Origin: Thermaurantimonas sp046299575 | Lineage (GTDB): Bacteria; Bacteroidota; Bacteroidia; Flavobacteriales; Schleiferiaceae | Direction of reading: 5' to 3' | DNA length: 64,000 nucleotides | NCBI RefSeq assembly: GCF_046299575.1 | Contig: NZ_JBKBHX010000002.1 | Coordinates: 62,001 to 126,000 of the forward strand | The notes under the pieces: generated by a model | What the model was told of the DNA's origin: nothing | The model's input: the letters and a program-made list of their open reading frames with translations, nothing else | Databases searched by the model: none | Shown here: positions 34,757 through 42,028 of the stretch, in pieces | Layout of the letters: each line of letters begins with the position of its first letter | Numbering within the stretch: position 1 is the stretch's first letter | Translations under genes and position numbers: made by a program

Positions 34757-34777
34757 TTAATTTGGATTTTAATTGAA
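34752..34777. promoter_or_regulatory. Palindromic operator candidate between divergent promoters
   Basis: TTCAATTAA and TTAATTGAA, a perfect 9-base inverted repeat with an 8-base spacer. Each arm contains the -33 TTG of one of the two divergent promoters. A likely site for the adjacent Lrp/AsnC protein, which would then repress both genes or be modulated by ligand. Confidence 0.6.
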
Positions 34778-34805
34778 AAAATAAGCAGTTTATGAAGTAA
34801 TTTTG
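34773..34805 (+). promoter_or_regulatory. Promoter of the Lrp/AsnC gene
   Basis: TTG (34773-34775), a 22-base spacer, then TAATTTTG (34798-34805), matching TAnnTTTG with a slightly long spacer. Transcription would begin near 34811, ~12 bases before the ATG. Confidence 0.6.
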
Positions 34806-34822
34806 GTAAAAAATTAAATCTG

Positions 34823-35302
34823 ATGAGCACTGAAAGCGATAAAAGCCAAAAAATTACCGCCAGCGACCTAATGCTCTTGAAGTACTTGCAAAAAAACGCT
34901 CGTGCTACTCTTAAAGAGCTTGCAATTCACGCGGGCTATCAAAGTCCGTCGGGGGTGCTTGAGCGACTTAAAAAGCTGGAGGAGCGCAACATAATAATGG
35001 AATACGAGACGAAGCTGAATAAAAATGCGCTCGGCTTCAAGGTGTCAGTGCTTACGCATGTGAAAATCAAGGAACACTATGAGGCGGTAATTCACGAGTT
35101 TGAAGAACATGTGAAGAATCTTGAGGAGGTGAAATGGTTTTTTCATGTGACGGGTGAATACGACTATATATTAATGGTGGTTTGTCAAGACATTGAGACC
35201 TACCACAGTTTTGTGGTGAAAAAGCTATCAAAAATTCCCAATATTATGACGGTGCACTCTTCCTTTGTGCTGAAAGAAATGGAGTGCAACGGCTTGTTGT
35301 AA
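34823..35302 (+). CDS. Lrp/AsnC family transcriptional regulator
   Basis: A 159-residue regulator. The N-terminal winged-helix domain (residues ~12-60) includes LMLLKYLQKNARATLKELA and GVLERLKKLEERNIIMEYE. The C-terminal RAM/AsnC effector domain (~75-150) includes the strand-helix pattern VKWFFHVTGEYDYILMVVC. Family proteins bind amino acids and assemble as dimers or octamers. Its gene is divergent to the PLP-dependent sulfur amino acid enzyme and both promoters share one palindrome, so it probably controls that gene and itself. Confidence 0.92.
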   Translation: MSTESDKSQKITASDLMLLKYLQKNARATLKELAIHAGYQSPSGVLERLKKLEERNIIMEYETKLNKNALGFKVSVLTHVKIKEHYEAVIHEFEEHVKNLEEVKWFFHVTGEYDYILMVVCQDIETYHSFVVKKLSKIPNIMTVHSSFVLKEMECNGLL

Positions 35303-35385
35303 TGCGAGAACTTCATTACCCCGTTAACAGTTTTAAAATCCTAGGGTTACAAGGATTGTTTAATCAAAGTACTAGATTATAATAC

Positions 35386-36288
35386 ATGCTGACTGTAGCC
35401 TGGAGACCGGAGTACGTTCAACCCTTGCCTGAGGGACATCGATTCCCGATGCTGAAGTATGAGCTCATACCCGAGCAACTTATAAGGGAAGGAGTAATTT
35501 CTGAAAGTCAAATCTTCAATCCGGAGCCAGTTGCCGATGAAGATATCTTAGCCGTGCACCAGAGCGAATACGTGTACAGGTTAGAGAGGCTGAAACTTAC
35601 CCGGTCAGAAGAGAGGCGTATAGGCTTTCCGCACGATAAGCGATTGATATTCCGAGAGAAATGTATTGCACAAGGCAGTATCCAGAACGCACTATACGCA
35701 CTGAAGCACGGCTGTAGTTTAAATGTAGCCGGTGGTACGCATCACGCCTATTCCGATAGAGGAGAGGGTTTTTGTCTGTTAAATGATATCGCTATAGCAG
35801 CCTCTTACTTGCTGAGGCACCAACTTGTAAAAAGAATTCTGGTGGTAGATCTCGATGTACATCAAGGGAATGGCACAGCGTCTATTTTTAGAAATGTACC
35901 CGAAGTTTACACCTTCTCAATGCATGGGGCAAACAACTATCCGCTGCACAAAGAACTTTCGGATTGCGATGTGGCCCTGCCCGACGGAATAACGGATGAG
36001 CCTTATTTGAAATTGCTCGACCATCATTTAAACGAAATTGCCGATCGCTTTCAGCCTGATTTTATTTTTTACCAAAGTGGAGTAGATGTTTTAGCTACTG
36101 ATAAGTTGGGAAGGTTAGCACTATCGGAGCTGGGTTGTGCTCGTCGCGATCGATTGGTTTTTGAATTTTGCAAAAGGCATTACCTACCTGTGGCTGTAAG
36201 CATGGGGGGAGGATACTCTCCAAAATTAGCTGATATCGTTAATGCGCATGTCACTACATATCGAGAAGCGGCTTGTGTTTTTGATTAA
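35386..36288 (+). CDS. Histone deacetylase-like zinc hydrolase
   Basis: A 300-residue enzyme of the arginase/deacetylase fold, HDAC family (class II/acetoin-utilisation-like). Motifs include GGTHHAYSDRGEGFCLLND (active-site His pair and Asp neighbourhood), VVDLDVHQGNGTA with zinc-binding Asp and His, FYQSGVDVLATDKLG with the second Asp, and SMGGGY. The natural substrate in bacteria may be an acetylated small molecule, polyamine or protein lysine. It follows the Lrp-type gene on the same strand by 83 bases without a clear promoter box between them, so it could belong to that transcript. Confidence 0.88.
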   Translation: MLTVAWRPEYVQPLPEGHRFPMLKYELIPEQLIREGVISESQIFNPEPVADEDILAVHQSEYVYRLERLKLTRSEERRIGFPHDKRLIFREKCIAQGSIQNALYALKHGCSLNVAGGTHHAYSDRGEGFCLLNDIAIAASYLLRHQLVKRILVVDLDVHQGNGTASIFRNVPEVYTFSMHGANNYPLHKELSDCDVALPDGITDEPYLKLLDHHLNEIADRFQPDFIFYQSGVDVLATDKLGRLALSELGCARRDRLVFEFCKRHYLPVAVSMGGGYSPKLADIVNAHVTTYREAACVFD

Positions 36289-36307
36289 AAATTGAACGAA
36301 GTATTCT

Positions 36308-36520
36308 TTATTTCTTAATATTGGTAATCCGGAGAAAAAACTCCTGAGCATCGGCTTCTGATCGGAATTCTTTGGAAACAGAAAAGACTGGCAATCCGAG
36401 TATTTTTTTATGAACGTTTACTACATAAAGCTTTTCACTGATTTTGATTAATGTAATTTTTTTTTGAAAGGAATTGTACTCTTTGACGAGGGGATATGTC
36501 AGATTTTGAGAAGAGTCCAT
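36308..36520 (-). CDS. Small hypothetical protein
   Basis: A 70-residue protein with no recognised family. It is Lys/Phe-rich with an alternating strand pattern (KKITLIKISEKLYVVNVHKK) and a C-terminal helix (RSEADAQEFFLRITNI). No signal peptide. ATG 36520 is preferred; the frame can be read from a TTG six bases earlier, which falls next to the rplS terminator. It is convergent with the deacetylase-like gene. Coding status is plausible but unproven. Confidence 0.45.
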   Translation of the reverse strand: MDSSQNLTYPLVKEYNSFQKKITLIKISEKLYVVNVHKKILGLPVFSVSKEFRSEADAQEFFLRITNIKK

Positions 36521-36524
36521 AAAC

Positions 36525-36552
36525 AAAAAATCCGCTACAAAGTAGCGGATTT
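36525..36552 (-). terminator. Terminator of rplS
   Basis: AAATCCGCTAC pairs with GTAGCGGATTT around a 3-base loop, followed on the minus strand by a T run. It lies 22 bases after the rplS stop. The symmetric A/T flanks mean it could work in both directions. Confidence 0.88.
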
Positions 36553-36573
36553 CGTATTAAAATGAAGTGAAGT

Positions 36574-36921
36574 TTACATTCTTTTTTCTTTAATTCGAGC
36601 AGCTTTACCCATGCGCTGACGTTGGTAGAAAATTCTCGCTCTACGTACTTTACCGCGCTTGTTTACTTCAATTGAAGAAATAGAAGGAGCATTAATCGGG
36701 AAAATTCTCTCTACACCGATTTCGCCACTCATCTTGCGGATGGTGAATGTTTCGGTGGCACCAGTGCCTCTGCGCTGAATCACTACTCCTTTAAAGGACT
36801 GCGGACGGGTTTTGTCACCTTCTTTGATCATATAGGTAACTGTGATAGTGTCACCTGCTTTGAAGTCAGGCCACTTTTTTTGCTCGATGTACTTCTCTTG
36901 TACGTACTTGATTAAGTCCAT
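36574..36921 (-). CDS. rplS: 50S ribosomal protein L19
   Basis: A 115-residue large-subunit protein at the 30S-50S interface. Landmarks: FKAGDTITVTYMIKEGDK, FKGVVIQRRGTGATETFTIRK, and GVERIFPINAPSISSIEV with the basic C terminus RRARIFYQRQRMGKAARIKEKR cut by position. Length is usual. A ~150-base leader precedes it, with a near-match -7 box TATACTTG at 37024-37031 and a small ACGTT/AACGT stem close to the ATG; leader control is possible. It is followed by a strong terminator. Confidence 0.97.
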   Translation of the reverse strand: MDLIKYVQEKYIEQKKWPDFKAGDTITVTYMIKEGDKTRPQSFKGVVIQRRGTGATETFTIRKMSGEIGVERIFPINAPSISSIEVNKRGKVRRARIFYQRQRMGKAARIKEKRM

Positions 36922-37079
36922 TTTTTTTGGTTTAAACGTTAACCGATACCAACGTACACAATTTTTGCCAGAGGTTGAGTATCAGTGAGTTGAGGTTATT
37001 TTAGTTCTTAAGATTTCGGCCTGCAAGTATAAGGCGATTTTTTTGGAAAATAAATATTAAATCTTAAAAAAGCGGATTG

Positions 37080-37928
37080 TTAGATAATTGTTTTGCAAAC
37101 AAAGAAAGTATCTTGAAATTCTAAACTGTCAGCATATTCCGGTGCTCCACTCCACCGGCCTGGTATGCGGTGAAGCAGTGTGAGTTGTGCGTTTTTGAAG
37201 AGATTTTGAATTTCTTCAAATTCATAGGCGACGTTTGCTTCAGGTACCTTTTCGCTCATGATGTAGCACTTGTGATGGCGATACGGAAAGCGAATTTCGG
37301 CCGAATTCATGTATGGCCTACTGCGTTCGTCAATGCAAAAAAAGGTAAACATGGCCCTGCCTCCTGGCACGAGTGTGCGCGAAACTTCTTGTAAATAATG
37401 AGCTACCTCGTCATGTAACATGTGGGTGAAAACGGATGTGGCTACGGCAATGTCGAATCGGTCGTTTTGATAGGGAAAACGTATAGAAGTGCTTTGTATT
37501 TCGGTGTTGAGATTATAAAGATGGTTTCGAGCAGGCAGGTGTATAAAAGTGAAATTAGGGTATTTGGGAGAGATGTTTTTCTGACACCATTTAATGCCAG
37601 TTTTTACAATATCAAAGCCTTCATAACAGCCTTCTGCAGAGATTACTTCGGTGAGGGCCACTGCCAAGCGACCAATTCCTGAACCGATGTCTAATACCTT
37701 AGATGATGAGGAAAGGCCTGAGTATGTCTGGAGCAATTGCACAAAATGTCGGCCAGTTTCTATGAAATCTCCTCTACCGGTAAAGATCAGTCCTCGTGGA
37801 GGCCGTAAAGGATGTCTTTTTCCAGAAATATGGTCAAAAATATCCAAGGGAGAAAATAGTACTTTGCGAACCAAAAGGCGATGCTCCGGTCTAAGTTGAT
37901 AGTAAATTTTTCTCAAAAAATCACTCAT
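37080..37928 (-). CDS. Class I SAM-dependent methyltransferase
   Basis: A 282-residue methyltransferase. Motif I is VLDIGSGIGRLAVALTEV, and an acidic residue follows in CYEGFDIVKTGIKWC. RFDIAVATSVFTHM is the usual region after motif IV, and LVPGGRAMFTFFCID the post-I strand. N-terminal residues before ~70 are not part of the Rossmann fold. It lies 18 bases downstream of a sugar transferase gene, so it may modify a glycan or lipid-linked sugar; that is inferred from context only. Confidence 0.83.
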   Translation of the reverse strand: MSDFLRKIYYQLRPEHRLLVRKVLFSPLDIFDHISGKRHPLRPPRGLIFTGRGDFIETGRHFVQLLQTYSGLSSSSKVLDIGSGIGRLAVALTEVISAEGCYEGFDIVKTGIKWCQKNISPKYPNFTFIHLPARNHLYNLNTEIQSTSIRFPYQNDRFDIAVATSVFTHMLHDEVAHYLQEVSRTLVPGGRAMFTFFCIDERSRPYMNSAEIRFPYRHHKCYIMSEKVPEANVAYEFEEIQNLFKNAQLTLLHRIPGRWSGAPEYADSLEFQDTFFVCKTII

Positions 37929-37946
37929 TGAAATAGGATATTTTTT

Positions 37947-39248
37947 CTATTTTCCTTCACCTTTTAACACGTGTAATAAGGAGAGAAAAAGAATTTTAAT
38001 GTCAAGAGTTAAACTCCAATTTTCGATATACCATACGTCGTTTTCGAGACGTTCGTTAAAGTGTTTTTCATCAGTTATTTCTCCACGTAAACCACGAACT
38101 TGGGCTAGCCCAGTAATGCCAGGTTTTATCCAATGCCTTACCATAAAACGGGCACTTTTTTGTTTAAAAAGTTCAATGTCTTTTAAGTGGTAAGGACGTG
38201 GGCCAATGATCGACATATCACCCTTAAAAACATTCATAAATTGTGGCCATTCATCGATGCTGTACTTGCGAAGATAAGCGCAAATTTTTGGCATTTTATT
38301 ATTATCTATTGTTCTAAATTTATAAAGAGTAAAAATTTTCCCAGTTTGCCCAAATCTTTTTTGTGTATAAATCGGCGATTTTTTCCATACAATAAAAAGT
38401 AGTATATAAACAAGAAGAAATGGTATGAATAGAAATATGAAGATGAGAAAAGTGATAAGGAGATCCATGCCTCTTTTCAAAGCTCGGTTGAAAGGTGAAG
38501 AAAGAGGTTCATCACGCATTTTGAGTACATTTAATCTGCCAATCTGAGTAACAAAAGCTGATAGCGATACAGCAGAAATCTCGTGTAATGAAATATAATG
38601 TTCGACAAACATTCGGTCGCACCAGTTTTGAACGGATACTAGTTTTTTTCCGTCTCTGTAAGTACTAATGACTGTTGAGATTTTCTCAGTAGTTTTATTT
38701 GATAAGAATTCTTCTGGATCTTCAGTTTTTATATCAATAATTTCTGTGAATTGAGGTATTGAAGAACGCAATATTTTTGCTATTTCTGAAACTATATTAT
38801 CATTACCTATTACCAAATATTTTGCAGGATAAATCTTTTTGAAGTACCGATTGTAATATATTGAAATCATCAAAATAAGAAGATTGCCAATAATCAATAA
38901 CAAAGTAAAAAATATCAAGGCAAAAATACGGGAATAATAATAGCCTTTAAGACTTACCAGTAATAATGAATAAAGCAAAATGAGCACAAACCATCTTCTG
39001 TTGAAAGTATCGGAAATAGTAGTAAAATTTGTGCCTGTGTTTCTCTGGGCCATGTAAAAGTACAAAGCGATCCAAACTGCATGTAGTAGAATGTACAATT
39101 GTAGGTAGTAGTCGTAATAAATATTTTTTAGAGGCGTCGAATCATCAAATCGCAAAAAAATTGCTGTAAAAAACGAAATATTAAGAGCTATAGTTTCAAC
39201 GATTAAAAAAAATGCAGGTGAAATTTTCTTAAAATATACCGCGTTCAT
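37947..39248 (-). CDS. Undecaprenyl-phosphate sugar-1-phosphate transferase (WbaP/WcaJ type)
   Basis: A 433-residue polyprenyl-phosphate hexose-1-P transferase that begins exopolysaccharide or O-antigen units. There are about five membrane segments: four in the first 130 residues, then a central ~100-residue cytoplasmic domain, then one before the catalytic domain. The C-terminal sugar transferase domain shows KRGMDLL, QKRFGQTGKIFTLYKFRTI, a Ser-Ile-Asp-Glu-Trp-Pro-Gln series (RKYSIDEWPQFMNVFKGDMS), IGPRP and KPGITGLAQVRG. The central domain is divergent. It leads a two-gene operon with the methyltransferase. Confidence 0.9.
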   Translation of the reverse strand: MNAVYFKKISPAFFLIVETIALNISFFTAIFLRFDDSTPLKNIYYDYYLQLYILLHAVWIALYFYMAQRNTGTNFTTISDTFNRRWFVLILLYSLLLVSLKGYYYSRIFALIFFTLLLIIGNLLILMISIYYNRYFKKIYPAKYLVIGNDNIVSEIAKILRSSIPQFTEIIDIKTEDPEEFLSNKTTEKISTVISTYRDGKKLVSVQNWCDRMFVEHYISLHEISAVSLSAFVTQIGRLNVLKMRDEPLSSPFNRALKRGMDLLITFLIFIFLFIPFLLVYILLFIVWKKSPIYTQKRFGQTGKIFTLYKFRTIDNNKMPKICAYLRKYSIDEWPQFMNVFKGDMSIIGPRPYHLKDIELFKQKSARFMVRHWIKPGITGLAQVRGLRGEITDEKHFNERLENDVWYIENWSLTLDIKILFLSLLHVLKGEGK

Positions 39249-39524
39249 TAGAGCAATTTGATTTTTCCCTCGCGTTGTTTAATTGTTCTATGCGCGAAGT
39301 AGCGGAATAATTAGGAGTTTTGAAAGAAAATATTTCAAATATAAAAATTATAAGAATTTTCTACACTTAATTTGTTTTTTCTTTGCAATAAAATGTAAAA
39401 ACATACATTCAATAATTTACTTATCTCTTTAGAATTCAATACATTGCCTTGATAGGGGTATTAATTATCAATTTATACACTGTTCAATGTCTGTAATTAT
39501 TTCATTGGATAACCAAAACAAAGT

Positions 39525-40247
39525 TTAAAGAGGCATTTGTGCTTCTGGTGAGTTGCCAACTCCTTCTTTTCCAATTAATTTTCTGACTTGAACAGAATAA
39601 AGATCATTAACCTGTATTGCAAGAAGGTGGTTAACGGCTGTTTTAAAATTTTCATGCAGCCAGACATCAACGTCTTCAAGCTCCATAATAACAGGCATTC
39701 TCGGTTCTTCTGTATTGTGAATTTTTTGCATAAAAGAATTGGCGGGGCGAGTCAAAATACTTACGCTTAGGGCATATGGAAGTGTTTCTGGTGAATTTTC
39801 AAATATACCAGCCACAAACATTGGGCGATGATCGGAGTATCGAATAAAATGTGGTTGTTTTATCTTATTCACTTGTTGATATTCAAAAAAACCATCCAAT
39901 ACGACAATACATCGATTGTTTATTGAATTTCGAAAGGAGGGTTTTTCGCTCAGAGTTTCAATTCGTGCATTCAGCGTATTGTTGATAATTTTCTTTTGCT
40001 GCTCAATAGTTCGTGCCCACTTAGGTATAAGGCCCCAAAAGGCAGGAATGATAGAAAATGGGGAGTTGTAATGAATTAAAACCGGTAGCCCTGGATGATC
40101 AAATCCATACTTAAACCAACCAATGCCGAGAAAATCTTTGGTCTGATTGAGTTGGTTAAAAAAGGTAGGCTGAGAGTCAGCCGTTACTCCCAGCCTACGG
40201 GCATACACTTCGTTTTTGTGTGTCAGATAACTAACTGAATAACACAT
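39525..40247 (-). CDS. SOS response-associated peptidase (SRAP/HMCES family)
   Basis: A 240-residue protein that crosslinks to abasic sites in single-stranded DNA. Starting at ATG 40247 gives MCYSVSYL, so Cys2 becomes the N-terminal nucleophile after Met removal, as the family requires; the codon before it is a TTG that should not be used. Further hallmarks are NARIETLSEKPSFRNS (catalytic Asn/Arg region), CIVVLDGFFEYQ with the active Glu, and EPRMPVIM. A one-base TGATG overlap couples it to the upstream T9SS gene. No LexA-like operator is visible. Confidence 0.92.
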   Translation of the reverse strand: MCYSVSYLTHKNEVYARRLGVTADSQPTFFNQLNQTKDFLGIGWFKYGFDHPGLPVLIHYNSPFSIIPAFWGLIPKWARTIEQQKKIINNTLNARIETLSEKPSFRNSINNRCIVVLDGFFEYQQVNKIKQPHFIRYSDHRPMFVAGIFENSPETLPYALSVSILTRPANSFMQKIHNTEEPRMPVIMELEDVDVWLHENFKTAVNHLLAIQVNDLYSVQVRKLIGKEGVGNSPEAQMPL

Positions 40248-41881
40248 CAATGAACTTTTAATAACTTAAATACCTTTTCAAAACCTTCGAGTTCAATACG
40301 TAGCATATAAGGCGCAGCCGGCAAATACACTGTTCGTGTCCATTCAGGTTGGGAAAAATCCTGGAGTTTAAATATGGTTTTGCCTAATAGGTCGTACAGA
40401 GAAATTCGCACGGGAGCACCTCCAGGAGGCATGCCATGGATAAAAAGCTTGTCGCCTGAAAATCCTGCCTGAATGCGGTCGGGGTCAAAGTTATCGATAC
40501 TAATGGTGGCGCAAGTGATAGTGTCACAAGCTCCAAAACACACTGCCGGCAGTGTGGTATCATTTGCAGGTATTGTGAGAAATCTGTTTCCAAACTGCGT
40601 GCAACTTCCGGTGATGAGTTCTTGTGTGGTGAATGAACTTCCATTCGAAAACTTGTACAATATGAAAGCACCTGTGTCAATCGGTATGGTAATTCGATAA
40701 ATATTGGGCTGAATTTGTGTCATTTTGTATTGACTGTAGTTCCACTGATTGAAGGTACCCGCCACATGCACACCTTCAGGCGAAACATTTTTACCCTTCA
40801 TGTTTACTTGGAAAGTAACATCAGATGTCGATGGAGCAGGAGGAAGTGAAGGGCATGGATTGCAGCTGCCAAAGCAAACGGCAGGCAGGGTAGTGTCGTT
40901 GACGGGCACTATGAGGAAGCGGTTGGATGGATTGCCAATGCCACAGGCAGCAGGTACGGTTTCATCGGCTCCCCAGGCGTTGCCGTTGATGAATTTGTAC
41001 TGAATGGTATCGCCTTCGTTGAGGGTAGCGGTGTATTTCCAGAAGCCACCGGCAGAATCGAAGGTCATCGGCGTTGCAGCGGGATTCCATCCCTGGAAGT
41101 TGCCTGCGATGTGGACTCCGGCAGGCGAGGCAGGAGTGGAACCGAGGTTCACGCGGAAGGTCACCTGGCTTGTAGGCGCAGGAGGTGGAGGAGCGGGACA
41201 GGGGTTGCAGCTGCCAAAGCAGACGGCGGGCAGGATGGTGTCGTTTTGAGGTACGGTGAGGGTTCGGTTGCCAAAAGGTCCGGAAGCACAGGGACCGGAG
41301 AGTTGTTCATAAGAAGAGCCGTTCAAGAATTTGTATTCGATAAAAGAATTAGGACTTAATGTTATTTGAACAATGTAAAATCCATTAATCGAGTCAAAAG
41401 TCATTGGTAGAGATGTGGTGGACCAATTATTAAAAGAACCCGTAAGAAAAACTCCTTGAGGAGCTGGGGTAGTTGTTCCCAATGAAACCCTAAAAGTTAC
41501 CAAAACACCTGATTCACAACTATCACAAGATCCAAAACAGGTGATTGGTAAAATGGTGTCACTGTCTGGAATGACTATTTGCCTTTTTTGAATGAGATTA
41601 ATACAACAACCGGCAGTGATATTTTCACCTATACCGTTTATTAAAAAAGAATAAGAAACTCTTTTTCCACATGAAGATTGTAATTCGTATTCATAGATGC
41701 CTCCTCCCAAGTGAAGCATTGGTTGCCCATTCTGACCAAAAACATTCCCTGTAATTCGTACATCAGCATTCGATGGAATACCGTTTGGAATACGAAGTCG
41801 AAAGGATGTTTTTATTGATTGAGATACAATACTTTGTAAAAAAACAAAAAAGGATAAAAAAAGTAAATAAAGATTTTTCAT
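40247..41881 (-). CDS. Modular T9SS-sorted protein with four tandem carbohydrate-binding-like units
   Basis: A 544-residue secreted protein: signal peptide 1-20 (cut after IVS), four ~105-115-residue repeats, and a type A sorting domain in the last ~80 residues. Each repeat has a beta-sandwich pattern like starch/glycogen-binding modules (GVHIAGNFQGWNPAATPMT, YKFINGNAW) and ends in DTxLPAVCFGSCxPC with Cys likely to form disulphides. The first unit is the most diverged. Units 2-4 are joined by short Pro-rich linkers and are very similar at DNA level around the CFGSC tail. Carbohydrate binding is inferred. Its 5' region holds a palindrome shared with the gene at 56482. Confidence 0.83.
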   Translation of the reverse strand: MKNLYLLFLSFFVFLQSIVSQSIKTSFRLRIPNGIPSNADVRITGNVFGQNGQPMLHLGGGIYEYELQSSCGKRVSYSFLINGIGENITAGCCINLIQKRQIVIPDSDTILPITCFGSCDSCESGVLVTFRVSLGTTTPAPQGVFLTGSFNNWSTTSLPMTFDSINGFYIVQITLSPNSFIEYKFLNGSSYEQLSGPCASGPFGNRTLTVPQNDTILPAVCFGSCNPCPAPPPPAPTSQVTFRVNLGSTPASPAGVHIAGNFQGWNPAATPMTFDSAGGFWKYTATLNEGDTIQYKFINGNAWGADETVPAACGIGNPSNRFLIVPVNDTTLPAVCFGSCNPCPSLPPAPSTSDVTFQVNMKGKNVSPEGVHVAGTFNQWNYSQYKMTQIQPNIYRITIPIDTGAFILYKFSNGSSFTTQELITGSCTQFGNRFLTIPANDTTLPAVCFGACDTITCATISIDNFDPDRIQAGFSGDKLFIHGMPPGGAPVRISLYDLLGKTIFKLQDFSQPEWTRTVYLPAAPYMLRIELEGFEKVFKLLKVH

Positions 41882-41887
41882 TTTGAG

Positions 41888-41908
41888 AAAGTGTAGTTTT
41901 TACACTTT
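41888..41908. promoter_or_regulatory. Palindromic operator candidate, copy 1
   Basis: AAAGTGTA, 5 bases, TACACTTT: a perfect inverted repeat 6 bases upstream of the T9SS gene ATG. It covers the predicted transcription start and abuts the -7 box. A 19-of-21 identical copy is at 58014-58034. Confidence 0.6.
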
Positions 41909-41916
41909 CAAAAGTA
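41909..41916 (-). promoter_or_regulatory. -7 promoter box of the modular T9SS gene
   Basis: Minus strand reads TACTTTTG (TAnnTTTG). The palindrome begins at the next base. No TTG is present at -33 spacing. Confidence 0.55.
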
Positions 41917-41969
41917 CAATAAATTGTTACTCATCTATTAAAATTTTGTGAAACAAATGAGAATGTTAA

Positions 41970-42002
41970 TAAAAAATCCCGTTGGCTTTTGGTTAACGGG
42001 AT
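41970..42002 (-). terminator. Terminator of dnaA
   Basis: On the minus strand ATCCCGTT pairs with AACGGGAT around an 11-base loop, then T6. It starts 26 bases after the dnaA stop. Confidence 0.85.
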
Positions 42003-42028
42003 GTAGAAAAATGTTACGATAAAATTTA

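Noticed and set aside
39249..39524. 276-base AT-rich gap upstream of the sugar transferase gene
   Set aside because: Searched for a promoter box, small gene or repeat; no exact TAnnTTTG in the right direction and no convincing frame.
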